Of a stretch of 64,000 bases of DNA, positions 12,275 through 34,110 are shown piece after piece. The notes under the pieces are model-generated. The model made no database searches and had not been told where the DNA came from. It saw nothing but the letters and a program-made list of their open reading frames with translations. The stretch comes from Cristatella mucedo (taxonomy: Eukaryota > Bryozoa > Phylactolaemata > Cristatellidae): the NCBI GenBank assembly GCA_009760855.2, contig WPIO01000033.1, positions 216,001 through 280,000 of the forward strand, in the 5' to 3' direction. Positions within the stretch are counted from its first letter, which is position 1. Every line of letters starts with the position of its first letter. The position numbers and the translations under genes were made by a program.

Positions 12275-12479
12275 AACTGAGCATGCTGCCACTAGCCACG
12301 CTTGCATGCTGACCCTCTGCACGCCACGATTAACCATGCTATGCTTGTTGTCATTGAGCACCCTACCAATAACCATTCGACCATGCTTCTTTGCAGTATA
12401 TTTAAAGTGCCTACGGAGAGATAAAGTTCTCTGAGGGTGCTCTACGTATGTGTTATTATTATCTTATTATTATTATTGC
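12275..12479 (+). mobile_element. LINE-A 3' UTR fragment
   Basis: Carries the 3' UTR landmarks GCATGCTGCCACTAGCCACG and GCATGCTGACCCTCTGCA, a variant hairpin at 12411-12445 and an ATT-rich tail. It is a second copy in tandem with the preceding one. Confidence 0.7.
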
Positions 12480-12904
12480 AATCAGGCCGATTAAATTTGG
12501 ACTCCGTTAGCACATCGCGCTTAATTCGCTACTGCTACCCTATTTTATAAGTTTAGCGGATTCGGAGTCACGTGGCTTGCTGGTTGCTTTGACCGCTTCC
12601 CCATACACGCACTGCCGTCACCCTTTAAAATGAGTTGTGCGACATTCCAGGTTCAGATTTCTCTGTACCCCATCTAACGTCAACTGCTGAGCCCTCCAAC
12701 AGCCCCGTGCGGCTGGAAGCAGTTAGTCTCTCGCGAAGACGTGTAATCTTTAGTCTTCCTAAATTAAGGGCAAGTTCCAATTAGCCCTATTTGTAAAGTA
12801 GCTTCCATTTCAAACTTTCAATCATATTGTCCATTCAACGAGTTGAGCTGTGCTCGTAAGCTGCTCGTCGTCCTCCACCACCGGCTGTATTTGACGCATC
12901 CGGA
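12480..12904. other. no gene recognised
   Basis: About 0.4 kb between LINE-A fragments in which I see no exon, repeat or regulatory motif. Confidence 0.45.
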
Positions 12905-13255
12905 TAGGCGGGACTCAATCTCTTTCTAGGCGCTTTACATTTGCTGCTTAGGAAACTCGGTTTAATGGTGAATAGTATCATGCTTGATAAACAATATGAA
13001 TGACATGGTTAGGGGTGACATACACAAGGTCAGCATGCAAGTGTACTTTGTGGCAGCATACACAGTGCCAACATGCATAAGCACACAAAGAACGAACCAC
13101 AGTGACCCACTAAGTGTTGTGCTAAGTAGATGCATTTTTAAGTTCTTTTTAAATGTGGTCAAGTCAGCGCATGTCTTGACGCAAGTCGGAAGTTATTTCC
13201 AGGCTTTTGGAGCATGCAATCTAAAGTCACGTTCTCCAAAGGATTAGAGGTTTGT
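12905..13255 (-). mobile_element. LINE-A 3' fragment
   Basis: Minus-strand 3' part of LINE-A: partial hairpin, 3' UTR, and the last codons of the ORF (TTFKKNLKMHL, ending at LSGSL). The (ATT)n tail is missing. Confidence 0.75.
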
Positions 13256-13332
13256 GCGAGGCAGTAGTGGCGTTGCGGTTACTTGGCCTCGGTGTGACCA
13301 AGATAATCAGTTATCTTGTAGGAACCAGCTCT

Positions 13333-13722
13333 ATAATAATAATAATAATATTGCACTTGATAAAGCGCCCTCAGAGAACTTAATCTCTTTCTAGGCGCTT
13401 TACATTTGCTGCAAAGTGATACGCAATAGAATAGTAAGTAAAATCATGCTTGAAAAACAAACAAAATGAATAACATGGTTAGGGGTTACATGCACTGGGT
13501 CAGCATGCAAATGTGGTTAGTGGCAGCATGAACAGTGTCAGCACGCATAAGCACATCGAGGACGAATTACAAGGACCCACTAAATGCTGTCCTAAATAGG
13601 TATGTTTTTAAGTTTCTTTTAAATGTGGTCAGGTCAGGGGATGTTCTGATGCAGGTCGGGAGGGAGTTCCAGGCTGTGGGAGCATACGAGCTAAATGCAC
13701 GGTCTCCAAAGGATTTAAGGTT
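13333..13722 (-). mobile_element. LINE-A 3' fragment, near twin of 10451
   Basis: Ends in (ATT)n at 13333-13350, then hairpin, 3' UTR and the last codons of the ORF. It differs from 10451-10850 by only a few substitutions, for example CATTTGCTGC for CATCTGCTGC and GAATTAC for GAATCAC, but is truncated 5' at about 13722. Confidence 0.85.
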
Positions 13723-14256
13723 AATGCACACGTGCAGCTGTAAGCAGGTAGAAATAAGCTAGCGTTTCGCCGCTAATAAATCAAGAAGAATGCCTATTTT
13801 GAATTGAGTTTCAAGCTGGGGCTGAGCAAATTTTTACGACCGCAACGTAAATTATGATTGCTGATTCTTCAAATAGGCAGATTAGTGCACCGGTCGTTCA
13901 ATAGGCAGTCCCGGCGATAATGACGAAATTTCCTTGGGCACCTCCGTTTCCGTTTACATTGGCCGTCCGATCTCGTCAGAGAGCTAAGTAGTTCAGTAGC
14001 AGCCCACCTATCCAGAGGCGTTAATTCCTTAGGAAGAAGCCAGTGCGAGGCTTGCCCTACTGCTGGAGCTCGCTAGACCACGACGATGTAGGCTTGCCGC
14101 AAAGTTGGGAAGTGGGGAAGGGGAGCTGTCTTTGTGCTTCTGCATTCGGTTTAGTGACGCATGATAGGCATTTGGCTGTCCAAGAAAAAATGGCAATCAA
14201 AAATAGAACTTGTGGTATACACTTGACCATTCATTTTCCACCTTTAGCCGACGTTT

Positions 14257-14387
14257 CTTTTTGACATACGACCGTGCAATCGACTCTGTTGCCAGGAGCA
14301 GCTCAGACCAGGGACACAAGTGTAGCACAGCCAAATCCACCTATGCGAGCAGAGGAGGTCTCGACCGTGTAAACTACATATATGTGT

Positions 14388-14435
<48 letters not shown>

Positions 14436-14965
14436 GATTTATTGAAAAACTTTAACTAGCAAATAAGCAAGTGCCGGTGGTACCCTGCTCTGCCGGGCCT
14501 CTGGGTTCAGGAAAAGGGGGACGGCACTGCTTCCTAGCGGGTACTGGCGTCGGGGACGCAGTGCCGCCTTCTCTCAGTGCCCTAGGTGCCGAGGTCGACC
14601 AGGCAAGCTTCATTGTTTAGCTACCAACTGCCGAAAGCCTAGACCGCAAAGGGCCTCACCACTGCCGACCGATAGCCAGCAGTCAAGTAAGACCGGGCAA
14701 GGGCTGCATATTTATCGGTCTTGTTCCGGGCCACCATAATCAGAGCATCCTCGCTGCTTTTGAACGGCACCATCACATCCACACAAATCGGTGCCGTTGT
14801 CGATGACCAGGTCCGGCTTGAGAGTAAGACAATCGCCAAGGGAGGGCACGGCCTGCCGAAATGTAGTTGATCTTGGCGGCCGGAAGATCTGAAGACGCTT
14901 TAGATCATGATTGCATTAATTGAGGAAGTAAGTTATTTAGGTCCACTGTGAACGTGGTGCACTGT
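14257..14965 (-). mobile_element. R2-type LINE 3' fragment, copy A
   Basis: A GC-rich segment that occurs again at 24645-25441. On the minus strand it encodes the end of a restriction-like endonuclease of the kind found at the C terminus of R2-type non-LTR retrotransposons: LKPDLVID (PD motif), then after a one-base frame change CVDVMVPF (the next acidic residue) and ARNKTDKYAALARSYLTAGY (conserved Lys region), with a premature end after VRPFAV. AATAAA follows at about 14437-14442, then a (TA)n tract and about 110 bases shared by both copies. Family assignment rests on motif order; the catalytic core upstream is absent. Confidence 0.6.
14384..14437. repeat. (TA)n microsatellite
   Basis: About 50 bases of alternating TA inside the duplicated R2-like segment. 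The matching tract in the other copy (24765-24912) is about 90 bases longer and accounts for essentially all of the length difference between the two copies. Confidence 0.95.
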
Positions 14966-15049
14966 AATGCCAATCACACGTTGAAGCGTTGAGAATCTGA
15001 GCTCTGAGCACCCAGTAGCTGATTTCGGTAAAAACAAATACTGGCTGAT

Positions 15050-15250
15050 TTAACGGCCTCTTTTGTACAGCAGCAAAAGAGCCTTTACAGCTATCACCAC
15101 CACTAGCAGTGGCGATAAACAATCGCCCACCGCAAGATTCAAACCCACGACCTCGGAACCAAGTTCGTGTAAACCAACCGCCTTCCCTAGTATGCCATCA
15201 CGGCACGAGCCACTGCTAGGCTGACTACAGTCAACTGCAGTCAACATCTG
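15050..15250 (-). mobile_element. SINE-1, tRNA-like
   Basis: Minus-strand tRNA-like element. It has an A-box-like region (GATGGCATACTAGGGAAGG), a good B box (GGTCGTGGGTTTGAATC), then a body beginning TGCGGTGGGCGATTGTTTATC that matches the copy at 57110-57300 (TGCGGCTGGCAATCTTTTATTGC). No LINE-like hairpin follows, so this family differs from SINE-2. Confidence 0.55.
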
Positions 15251-15309
15251 TGGACATCTTTCATTCTAAAGTGTGTGCTACACAAAAATCATGAACCGCG
15301 AGTCCTTAG

Positions 15310-15835
15310 CAATCTTAAGTTTGCACTGCCACTGCTGTGCAACGTACTACTGCCAATCCGGTAAAGCCCATCAATCATAGTAAGGCAGATACAGCAAAGA
15401 GTGCAGAAGTGACATGCCAGTCACGTCCTGCCTCAGCACTGTCGAAAGCCAGAGGTTGCCAGCAGCAGGTAGAAGTGGTCACAGTCTCTGGGCCTCCAAT
15501 TAGGCGGCAGAGAACCAGATTGTGCCGGGCCGTAATTGCGTGCAGCATCGGCCGGCTGTGGCTTAGAATGCAGCAAACGGTCTCTGCCTCCGTGTGTCAA
15601 AGGCGGCAGCCGGAAACCGTCCCAGTGAATGCCCAACTCCTAGCAGCAGACACAGGCTGCGTGTCCGAGCACGCTTGGTGCACGATCCTCCAATCCCGGA
15701 ACTACAGGCCAAGTCCCGTGTTCGAGAAGTGACTGCTGGCGGCGAATCAGTCCGTGGCCAGGCAGCGGCTGACCTTGCCCTGTGCAGGCTGGGACGACTA
15801 AGCACGGCCTTCTACGAGTCTGGCGAACTCTATCT

Positions 15836-15836
<1 letters not shown>
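15310..15836 (+). mobile_element. possible GC-rich mobile element, (AAAT)n tail
   Basis: Distinctly GC-rich against its surroundings and ending in CTCTAAATAAATAAATAAAC, like the 3' end of a target-primed retroelement. A 131-codon open frame at 15337-15732 has no recognisable domain. It could be the 3' end of an R2- or RTE-like element or an unrelated SINE. Confidence 0.35.
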
Positions 15837-16132
<296 letters not shown>

Positions 16133-16289
16133 CAAAGGACTGGAAACATATGCGGCATATGTTTGCATAGGTAGATACTGGAATAATAAAAACTTATTGA
16201 CTATCTACTTATCGACATAGATTTCTGAATTTTTGATTTCGAAATTATTTTCATTCTTGATGGTTCTGCTGGAGAGAATAAAACTTTGC

Positions 16290-16482
16290 GTAGATAATAA
16301 TAATAATAACGCACTTGATAAAGCGCCTTCGGAGAACTCAATCTCTCTCTAGGCACTTTACATTTGCTGCAAAGGGAAATGCAATTGAATGGTGAGTAAT
16401 ACCATGCTTTATAAACGAACAAAATGAATAACATGGTTAGAGGTGACATGCACAGGGTAAGCATGCAAATGTGGTTAGTGGC
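16290..16482 (-). mobile_element. LINE-A 3' tail fragment
   Basis: (ATT)n, hairpin and the start of the 3' UTR (GAGGTGACATGCACAGGGTAAGCATGC), truncated at about 16482. Confidence 0.75.
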
Positions 16483-17095
16483 AGATGCCTCATTTATGGG
16501 ATTAGGGGATTTACATATGCTAGGGTAGTGCTGAAACATATCACGGCACTTCATTGAATAAGTAGAATATGAATGTAAAATAAGACAATTAAAATAATAT
16601 TATTGACAGCGATGTCGCTTTTGCACAGCAATCCTTAAAAAGAAACGATTGTCTTCGTAGTCCACCGTATGCATAGACTGTACGACAGAGAGGCCCAACG
16701 ACGAATGGGGAAACTTTGTGCACACCCGGGTCACAATCCTCGCTAGGTGAATGCATGTTCTATGAAAAGACTAGCCCAAAATCCTATGGCACTGTACACT
16801 TGCGTCAGTCCAAGCAGCTCTGTGAGCTTTGTAGTTTATGACGAGTGAAGGGCCTTTCTAGAATAGGCTATTTGGAGCGTGGCTGTGACCGGTATCGTAG
16901 AGCACTCAGTTCATAGCCTGGTGATCGCTAAGGAGCACCAGGCGTACCAGGTACAGGCTCTGATTAGGTTAGACGCCTGCAACTCATTTTTTTGTGAGTC
17001 TGAAAAATATGCACTTCATTGCACGCCCATTTTGTGTGATGAAAAATAGTTGCTTAAGTTACACCATCCACTGAGGTTCGCTCACTATAGTATTT

Positions 17096-17101
17096 TTTAT
17101 T
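17096..17101 (-). terminator. poly(A) signal of the serine protease gene
   Basis: AATAAA on the minus strand, 67 bases beyond the protease stop codon at 17168-17170, a normal spacing for a short 3' UTR. Confidence 0.6.
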
Positions 17102-17167
17102 GACGTGGTCAATGCATGAACGAAAATGTAGCGATTCAATAGCCTATTCGTTGAAGGAATTTTAAAT

Positions 17168-28264
<11,097 letters not shown>

Positions 28265-28288
28265 CTACAAAAGGAAGTTATGAAAAAT

Positions 28289-29560
28289 AGTGAAATTCGG
28301 CTGATCCAACAGCCTGATTCATATTATGCTAGACGAGCCTTGATGGCTATCAGACGCTTACAGCTGAAAATAAAGGATTAACTGCTAAGGGATACCAACT
28401 CACGACGTGCGTCGTGAATAGCGAGCATGGTACACGTTGACTAAGACTAATGCAAGAAATTTCTCCTTTATATTAAGAGCAATGTACTTTCCTCAAAGAT
28501 TGAGATACATTACAAAGATTCCCGTTGCTTTACCTTAATGCTTCGCATGCACAGGTATGTGCACTAGATTGCAAAGATGAAAGCATCAAAATATAAATAT
28601 TCTGATGCATACCATGTATGCCCTTTAAATACATGTCTACGTAAACATGCAAACATGATATTGTAAAACAAACTCCAAGTTTCAAAAAAGTGTATGGACG
28701 CCTATGATTACAACCAAAGTGCGATTTTTTATTATTTAAATTTAAAATACAGTCGCAGAACCGGTTACCTGTGGGAACTTAAGCATCAATCATTTAGGGT
28801 TGGAGCCAGGATTGCCAGCACATCGATACATGACCCTCAAGAATTGAACCGTTATAACCCACATCATAAAAACTTTTCAAAAAGCATTGGGTATTTTTTC
28901 ATGCGGAATTCACCAAATCCGATATATAGCTACACTAAATTTGGAGTTCAAGCAGAGGAATCGCAGAATTTAAATAGGCCCACTATAAATTCGTCTTATG
29001 CTTATTTCACAGCATTCCTAGTAAAATCCAGCTCCGCTCAATCAACAAAAATCTCGTCGCTACTAACTTAGTAGATCTTGCAAAGAAAATTGAGGCGATG
29101 GGAGGTGCAATCTTCAAAGTAGATATTTCACCCTTTCCTAAAACGGTCGTCACAATTCAACTCGACGCGACAAGCAAGAGCAAAAGAGAAAAAGGCTTGC
29201 AGTCACCGTGCCGGCAAAAAAGTTTCATTCTCAAGCAACCTTGCCGATTGCTTCCCTGCAATTTTTAAGAATTTGAAGAAATTCGTTGCGGCCTCTTTGT
29301 GGCAGAATATTTTAGCACATGGAGTGACGGCCGTGCAAACAGGCGCTCGGAGCTACGGAGCCTCTGCATTAGCATTGCAGCAGATGTACGCTCATTGTGA
29401 CAGACATCAAGGGCTTGCCCTGGAAAGATCAGGCCGAGGCTATATTGTCCACTAAGGCGGCATTTAAATTGATTGTGCAATGCACAAGAACATACCTCTG
29501 GCTAAGTGTTAAAGACACTTGTGCCAACGGTCACTAGTGCTTTTTTCGTTAATAATACTG
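28289..29560. other. unassigned stretch 5' of the protease exons
   Basis: A 125-codon plus-strand frame at 28694-29071 and overlapping 60-70-codon frames near 29265-29480 show no domain I recognise. I searched the minus strand for another LDLa, CUB or linker exon and found none that I trust. Confidence 0.4.
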
Positions 29561-29589
29561 GCGATGCAGAGTAATTAGCCAGATAGTGA

Positions 29590-29750
29590 GGACATGATCA
29601 AATTAGCCAGATAGTGGAAGCAAAACAAGTGAAAGCTATACGCGTTTTCGACCCCAATATAGATTTGCACGCTGCATAAACTACTTTGTCTCACCTGAAT
29701 TCTTACTTTCTTTAACCTCACGTGCTATTATTACTAATAAATCTCTGCTT
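29590..29750. repeat. diverged fragment of the 3.66-kb unit
   Basis: Aligns, with many changes, to 34395-34545 of the tandem unit: GAAAGCTATACGCG against CAAGCTATATGTT, TTTGTCTCACCTGAATTCTTAC against TTTATCTCATCTGGTTTCTGAC, AATCTCTGCTTTGGACC against GATTTCTGCATTCGACC. The match resumes at 30285 after a LINE-A insertion. Confidence 0.55.
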
Positions 29751-29756
29751 TGGACC

Positions 29757-30255
29757 AATAATAATAACGATAATAATAATAATAACTCAGTCAATAAAGC
29801 ACCTTCAGAGAACTCAATCTCTTTCTAGGTGCTTTACACTTGCTGCAAAGGAAACTCGGTTGAATAGTGAGTGGTATCATGCTTGATAAAGAACATGAAC
29901 AACATGGTTAGGGGTGACATGCACAGGGTCAGCATGCAAGTGTGGTTAGTGGCATCATGCACAGTGCCAACACGCATAAACACACAAAGGACGAATCACA
30001 GGGACCCACTAATTACTGTCCTAAATAGATGCATCTTGAAGTTCTTTTTAAATGTGGTCAAGTAAGGGTATGTCTTGATGCAAGTCGAAAGTTATTTCCA
30101 GGCTTTGGGACCAGACGAACTAGAGGGACGGTCTTTAAAGGATTGGAGGTTTGTACGAGATATAGGTATACAGTTATATTCCGAAAAGAGGGTGGTGCGA
30201 TGCTTGGCCTGTTTGGGATGTAGATCCGATAGGTAGGCTGGAGCAAAAGAATTGA
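29757..30255 (-). mobile_element. LINE-A 3' fragment inserted in an old unit
   Basis: Ends in (ATT)n at 29757-29785, then hairpin, 3' UTR and the RT C-terminal region in broken frame (LQPTYRIYIP and related). It sits between two pieces of a diverged copy of the 3.66-kb unit and so post-dates that copy. Confidence 0.75.
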
Positions 30256-30284
30256 GGTACCAAAAAGACCAACATTATAGGTTT

Positions 30285-30345
30285 AGGAGTAAATCTTTTC
30301 CTAGCCATCTTCCATATACTAGAAATGAAACATGTAAATTAATTT
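30285..30345. repeat. diverged fragment of the 3.66-kb unit, right piece
   Basis: TTAGGAGTAAATCTTTTCC and CATATACTAGAAATGAAACATGTAAATTA match TTAGGAGTAAAACTCTTTG and CATATACTGGAAAGAATGTATGTAAATTA at 34547-34600. Confidence 0.55.
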
Positions 30346-30769
30346 TATAATTGTTATTCTAATTTCAGCCTACACCGTTCTTTCTCGCCTCCTGACATAG
30401 AGCGCTCTAACCTACATTCTTGTTCGTTGCAGAATTCTTTCAAAAACAGAAGTTCTTGCGAACATCGTATACGGGAACGATAGAGCTAAGACCTGTTTAA
30501 AGTTATTCTGATTGTTATTTGACCGTAGCACGTAAGAAATTACGTGCCTATGGATATCTAAACGCTTATCGCTTCGGGCTGCTGGGTCTCCCATGCAGGC
30601 AGCTGCCTTAGCTACGCCGGCAGCTAGTAACCTGAGTGATGGTTATGATCGTCAGCAGCTGTTATCGCTTCGTCAACGTAGGTCAAATGCATTCCTAGAT
30701 ATTAATGTTGTTAAAAAAAGCATCCCGTAGCCTCCTCAATGGCCGGAATCGCCAGGTCAGACGCAGCTC

Positions 30770-31939
30770 TTGAGCGGGAGCCACGAGCTGAGTACAAGCT
30801 CGTTTGGTATTCCTAGCATTGTCTCAAACCGCTCAGCACGCTCCTCCACATGCGTCACTGTAAATCTCTCAAACTTAGTGGTCATCGGGCCTGTTGTAAG
30901 TCCATCGGCCAGACTTAACGCTTGGCATTGGAATCCTCGCTCAATGAGCAATAAATCTCTGGTAATGAGCGACCTCATTTCTAAAAATTGTATTGACCTG
31001 CTCGCCCTAACTGAAACTTGGTTAAAATCGATAAACTGCCCGACAATTAAAGAATTAACCCCATCTGGTTTCTCGTTCTTTCACAACACTAGATCAATTA
31101 AAACTGGAGGTGGAGTTGCTATTATCGTGCACTGGAAATTCAACTTCAAGCCATTTACAGTACTCCCGAAGCAGTCTTTTGAATCGATTGTCTTGGTCTC
31201 ATACGAAAAGAAGCTACCGATAGTGGCAGTAGTCTACCGTCCAACAGGTACCAAATCCTCCTTTATGTCAGATTTCTCTGATCTCATTTCAATTCTGTGT
31301 GCAAGAAATCGATCCTTCCTCGTTATGGGTGATTTCAACGTTCACGTTGATAAATTATCTGACGCTTTCAGCACCGAACTTCGTGCACTGACTGACTCAT
31401 TGTCTCTTGTGGCTCATGTGCGTGGCCCTACTCGCATCGAGGGTCGCACACTCGACCCAATTTTCACACACAACTGCACTTTGTTATCACCAATTATCAC
31501 CAAATCCTGCCTATCTCACCACATGCAGATCTCATTCAATCAGTGTGTGCCCACATCCTCCTCTAAAATAACCTGTGAATCGCGAAACCTCAACACCCTT
31601 GACATCGATGCTGTCCGTGCGAGAATATCTGCTTCACCTCTGCTGCTTAGTCCTCCCTCCGATCTGTCATCATTGGTAGATAGCTACAAAACGACACTAG
31701 CTAACACGCTCAAACAGTTTGCATCTCTGACAAGGGGCACTCTGCGCCCACGCCCAGACGGCCTATGGATTTCTACGGACATTAAACTTCCCAGGTCTAC
31801 TAAGCGAAAGCTTGACAAAGCATACACAAGATCTGGACTGACTGTCCATCGACAGGCATGTGAAGACTACTATAGGTCGTACCAGTCGACCCTAGCTAAG
31901 AGCAAGTCTAGCTTCTATAGAAACATTGTTAAATCATAG
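30770..31939 (+). pseudogene. LINE-A endonuclease, catalytic site altered
   Basis: Apurinic/apyrimidinic-type endonuclease that would nick target DNA for target-primed reverse transcription. Visible blocks: LLALTETWL (catalytic Glu), GGGVAIIV, VAVVYRPTG, and FLVMGDFNVHVD (Asp and Asn). The final motif, normally Ser-Asp-His, reads CLSHHMQI here, so the catalytic Asp is His. The open frame begins with TTG, not ATG, so no start is assigned. It ends at a TAG after IVKS where the sequence continues in frame as MHNPKMLMSTINHL, so the stop is premature. Confidence 0.8.
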
Positions 31940-32380
31940 ATGCACAATCCAAAAATGCTGATGTCGACGATCAACCATCTCCTCAACAGCTCCCAGATGA
32001 GCTCCTTATCTGATGATCCTTGTAAGGATCTAGCCGGTCGCTTCTCTCGATTCTTTGTGCGGAATATAGACAAGATCAGGGAATCCATCCCTACGATGAC
32101 AGCATCCCCACTAGAATGCTGTTCCCTGATTCATGGCTGCCCCTCAATGTCTACATTTAGGCAGGTCACTACTGATCTAGTCCTGAAGTTCATATCTCAA
32201 TCAAAGAGGACAACAAGTCCTCTGGACCCTATTCCCACTGTCCTGCTCCTACGTAGCATTTATCTGCTGCCGTCATGCATAACTTACATCATTAATATGT
32301 CATTTGCCTCAGGTCATGTCCAAGCACATTTCAACAAATCTGTAGTCAGGCTACTTCTCAAGAAAGCGATACTACGCTAA
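31940..32380 (+). pseudogene. LINE-A linker and N-terminal RT part
   Basis: Direct in-frame continuation of the endonuclease frame across the TAG. It includes DPIPTVLL and ITYIINMSFASGHV, typical of the region before the RT fingers. Near 32375 the frame is lost; NYHPVPLLPFLSKTLERVV follows in another frame and soon hits a stop at the end of the sequence coding HLTPF. Confidence 0.75.
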
Positions 32381-32575
32381 GAGAGCTTAAGCAACTACCA
32401 CCCAGTCCCCCTTTTACCATTCCTATCAAAGACACTAGAACGGGTCGTGGCGGACCAGCTGAACTCATATCGACACCTCACACCTTTCTAGTAAGTTCCA
32501 GTCTGGCTTTAGAGCTAATCATTCCAAGAGTCAGCAGTGCTCGGGGTATAAAACGACCTACTTAGGAATGCAGAC

Positions 32576-33379
32576 GTGGGTAGAGTGTCTCTGCTTGTTT
32601 TGCTCAATCTTTCGGCAGCTTTTGATTCCATAGGTCACAAAGTCCTTCTAGAGCGTCCGTCGTCTCGCCTGGGCATCACTGGCACTGCTCTGCAGTGGTT
32701 CAGGTTCTATCTCAGTGGCAGACTCCAGAGTATTGACGTGAATGGACAAAGATCATCTGAGGTACCTCTGAATTATGGGGTTCCTCAGGGCTCCGTGCTA
32801 GGTCCGGTTCTTTTCACGGTGTATACTCTCCCTCTTGCTGATGTGATTGCCAAGCACAATCTAGGCTTTCACTTCTATGCGGATGACACTCACTTGTACC
32901 ATTGCTTTGATCCCTCCCAGCCTTCGAGCACCTCAAATTCTCTCAACTCACTAGCTGCATGCATTGATGACATCCGCAAATTGATGGCAGCAATTTTTCT
33001 CAAACTAAACGACGATAAAACAAACTTTCTACTTATGGGCAAACCCAGTGTGATTCGCAAATTGAAAAGGCTGAATCTCAAAATTGGCACCACCAGCATA
33101 TCTTCTGTTGAATCAGCTCGAAATCTAGGTGTTATATTCCAAAGCGAAATCCCGTTAGACGACCATATCAGCTCCACAGTAAAGTCTGCCTATTTTCAGC
33201 TTCATAACATTGCTAAAATTCGAGCTTGTTTAGATAAGGAAACCACGTCCAAGTTGGTTCATGCATTCGTGACAGCCCGTCTTGACTTCTGCAACTCACT
33301 ACTTACTGGCCTACCAGCATGTGCGATCAGGCGATTGCAGCTGGTGCAAAGCCCGGCAGCTAGGCTTGTCTGTCGTTAG
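32576..33379 (+). pseudogene. LINE-A reverse transcriptase core
   Basis: RT palm and thumb: LNLSAAFDSIGHKVLLERP, ALQWFRFYLSGRLQSIDVNG, GVPQGSVLGPVLF, HFYADDTHLYH (catalytic Asp pair kept), KLNDDKTNFLLMGKPS, LDFCNSLLTGLPACAIRRLQL. Strongly similar to the copy at 2946, without that copy's four-base deletion. It ends at TAG 33377-33379 where other copies read through. Confidence 0.85.
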
Positions 33380-33489
33380 CTTCGCAGTTGCCACATTACT
33401 CCACTTCTCGCCGACCTGCACTGGCTACCAGTCAAGCAACGGTTGACTTTCAACGTTTTGTTGCTCACTTATAACGAATCATCAGAAAT

Positions 33490-34110
33490 GTAAATTGGCT
33501 ATGGCACTTTACAAGCGTCTTGATAGTATTATTACATTCTAAGGTAGTTTCCAATAATTCTCCAAGCATATACTTAACCTACGGCTTTATTGTAGCACCT
33601 TGTGACAGTATTGTTATAGTGTCGCTAGGTGCTTCAAACAGCTTAGACTCATTTAAATTTCACCTCGTGCCTCCACAGTTAGCTATTCTTGAAGCAAAAG
33701 CTTTAAATGTATGCTAGATCCAGCCCTACCTACCTTGCAACACCTGACAGGAAACTCTGGTGGGTTCAAAACCATCTGTAGGGAGAGCAATCGCGAATCT
33801 CAGGTGGAGCTTCTTTGCACTTCTTTGTATGGGAATCACGTATAGACTTTTCAAGCACGACCTTGCATTTAGAGACTATTTGTATGAGCCCTCAAATATT
33901 GATTAGCAGCTAACTGCGTCCTGTTCAGCACTAGAACTATTAAACCCCCCTCTGAGTGCACTCTGAGCAACCCCGTTCTACGGCGAGCTGACCTGTCGTG
34001 CTTCTCATAACGAACCGGTTTGAATGTCGCTACCTCCTAGCCAGCGATTTAGCAGTCTGTGACATGTAACGTTGTCCGACCAACTGTTGTAAGTCTGCAT
34101 CCACAATACT
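33490..34110. repeat. diverged copy of part of the 3.66-kb unit
   Basis: Aligns to 35640-36215 of unit 1 with many substitutions: CTAGGTGCTTCAAACAGCTTAGACTC against CTAGGTGCTTCCAGCAGCTTGCATTC, CACCTGACAGGAAACTCTGGTGGGTT against CATCTGACAGGAGACTCCGGTGGATT, GTAAGTCTGCATCC against CTAAGTCTGCATCC. It shows that the tandem array grew from an older, now diverged duplication. Confidence 0.75.

Larger units (their letters stand above)
30770..33480 (+). mobile_element. LINE-A, longest copy, endonuclease plus RT
   Basis: The most complete LINE-A in the window: an apurinic-type endonuclease, a linker, then reverse transcriptase, ending abruptly inside the RT C-terminal region near 33480 without the usual 3' UTR or hairpin. 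Several lesions break it: an in-frame TAG at 31937, a frameshift near 32380, another stop near 32490, and a stop at 33377. It lies between two diverged fragments of the 3.66-kb unit. Confidence 0.85.

Noticed and set aside
29240-29520. Possible gypsy-type polyprotein remnant around GLPWKDQAEA at 29407-29440
   Set aside because: Similarity to the region after reverse transcriptase is vague, several stops interrupt it, and no neighbouring motif confirms it.
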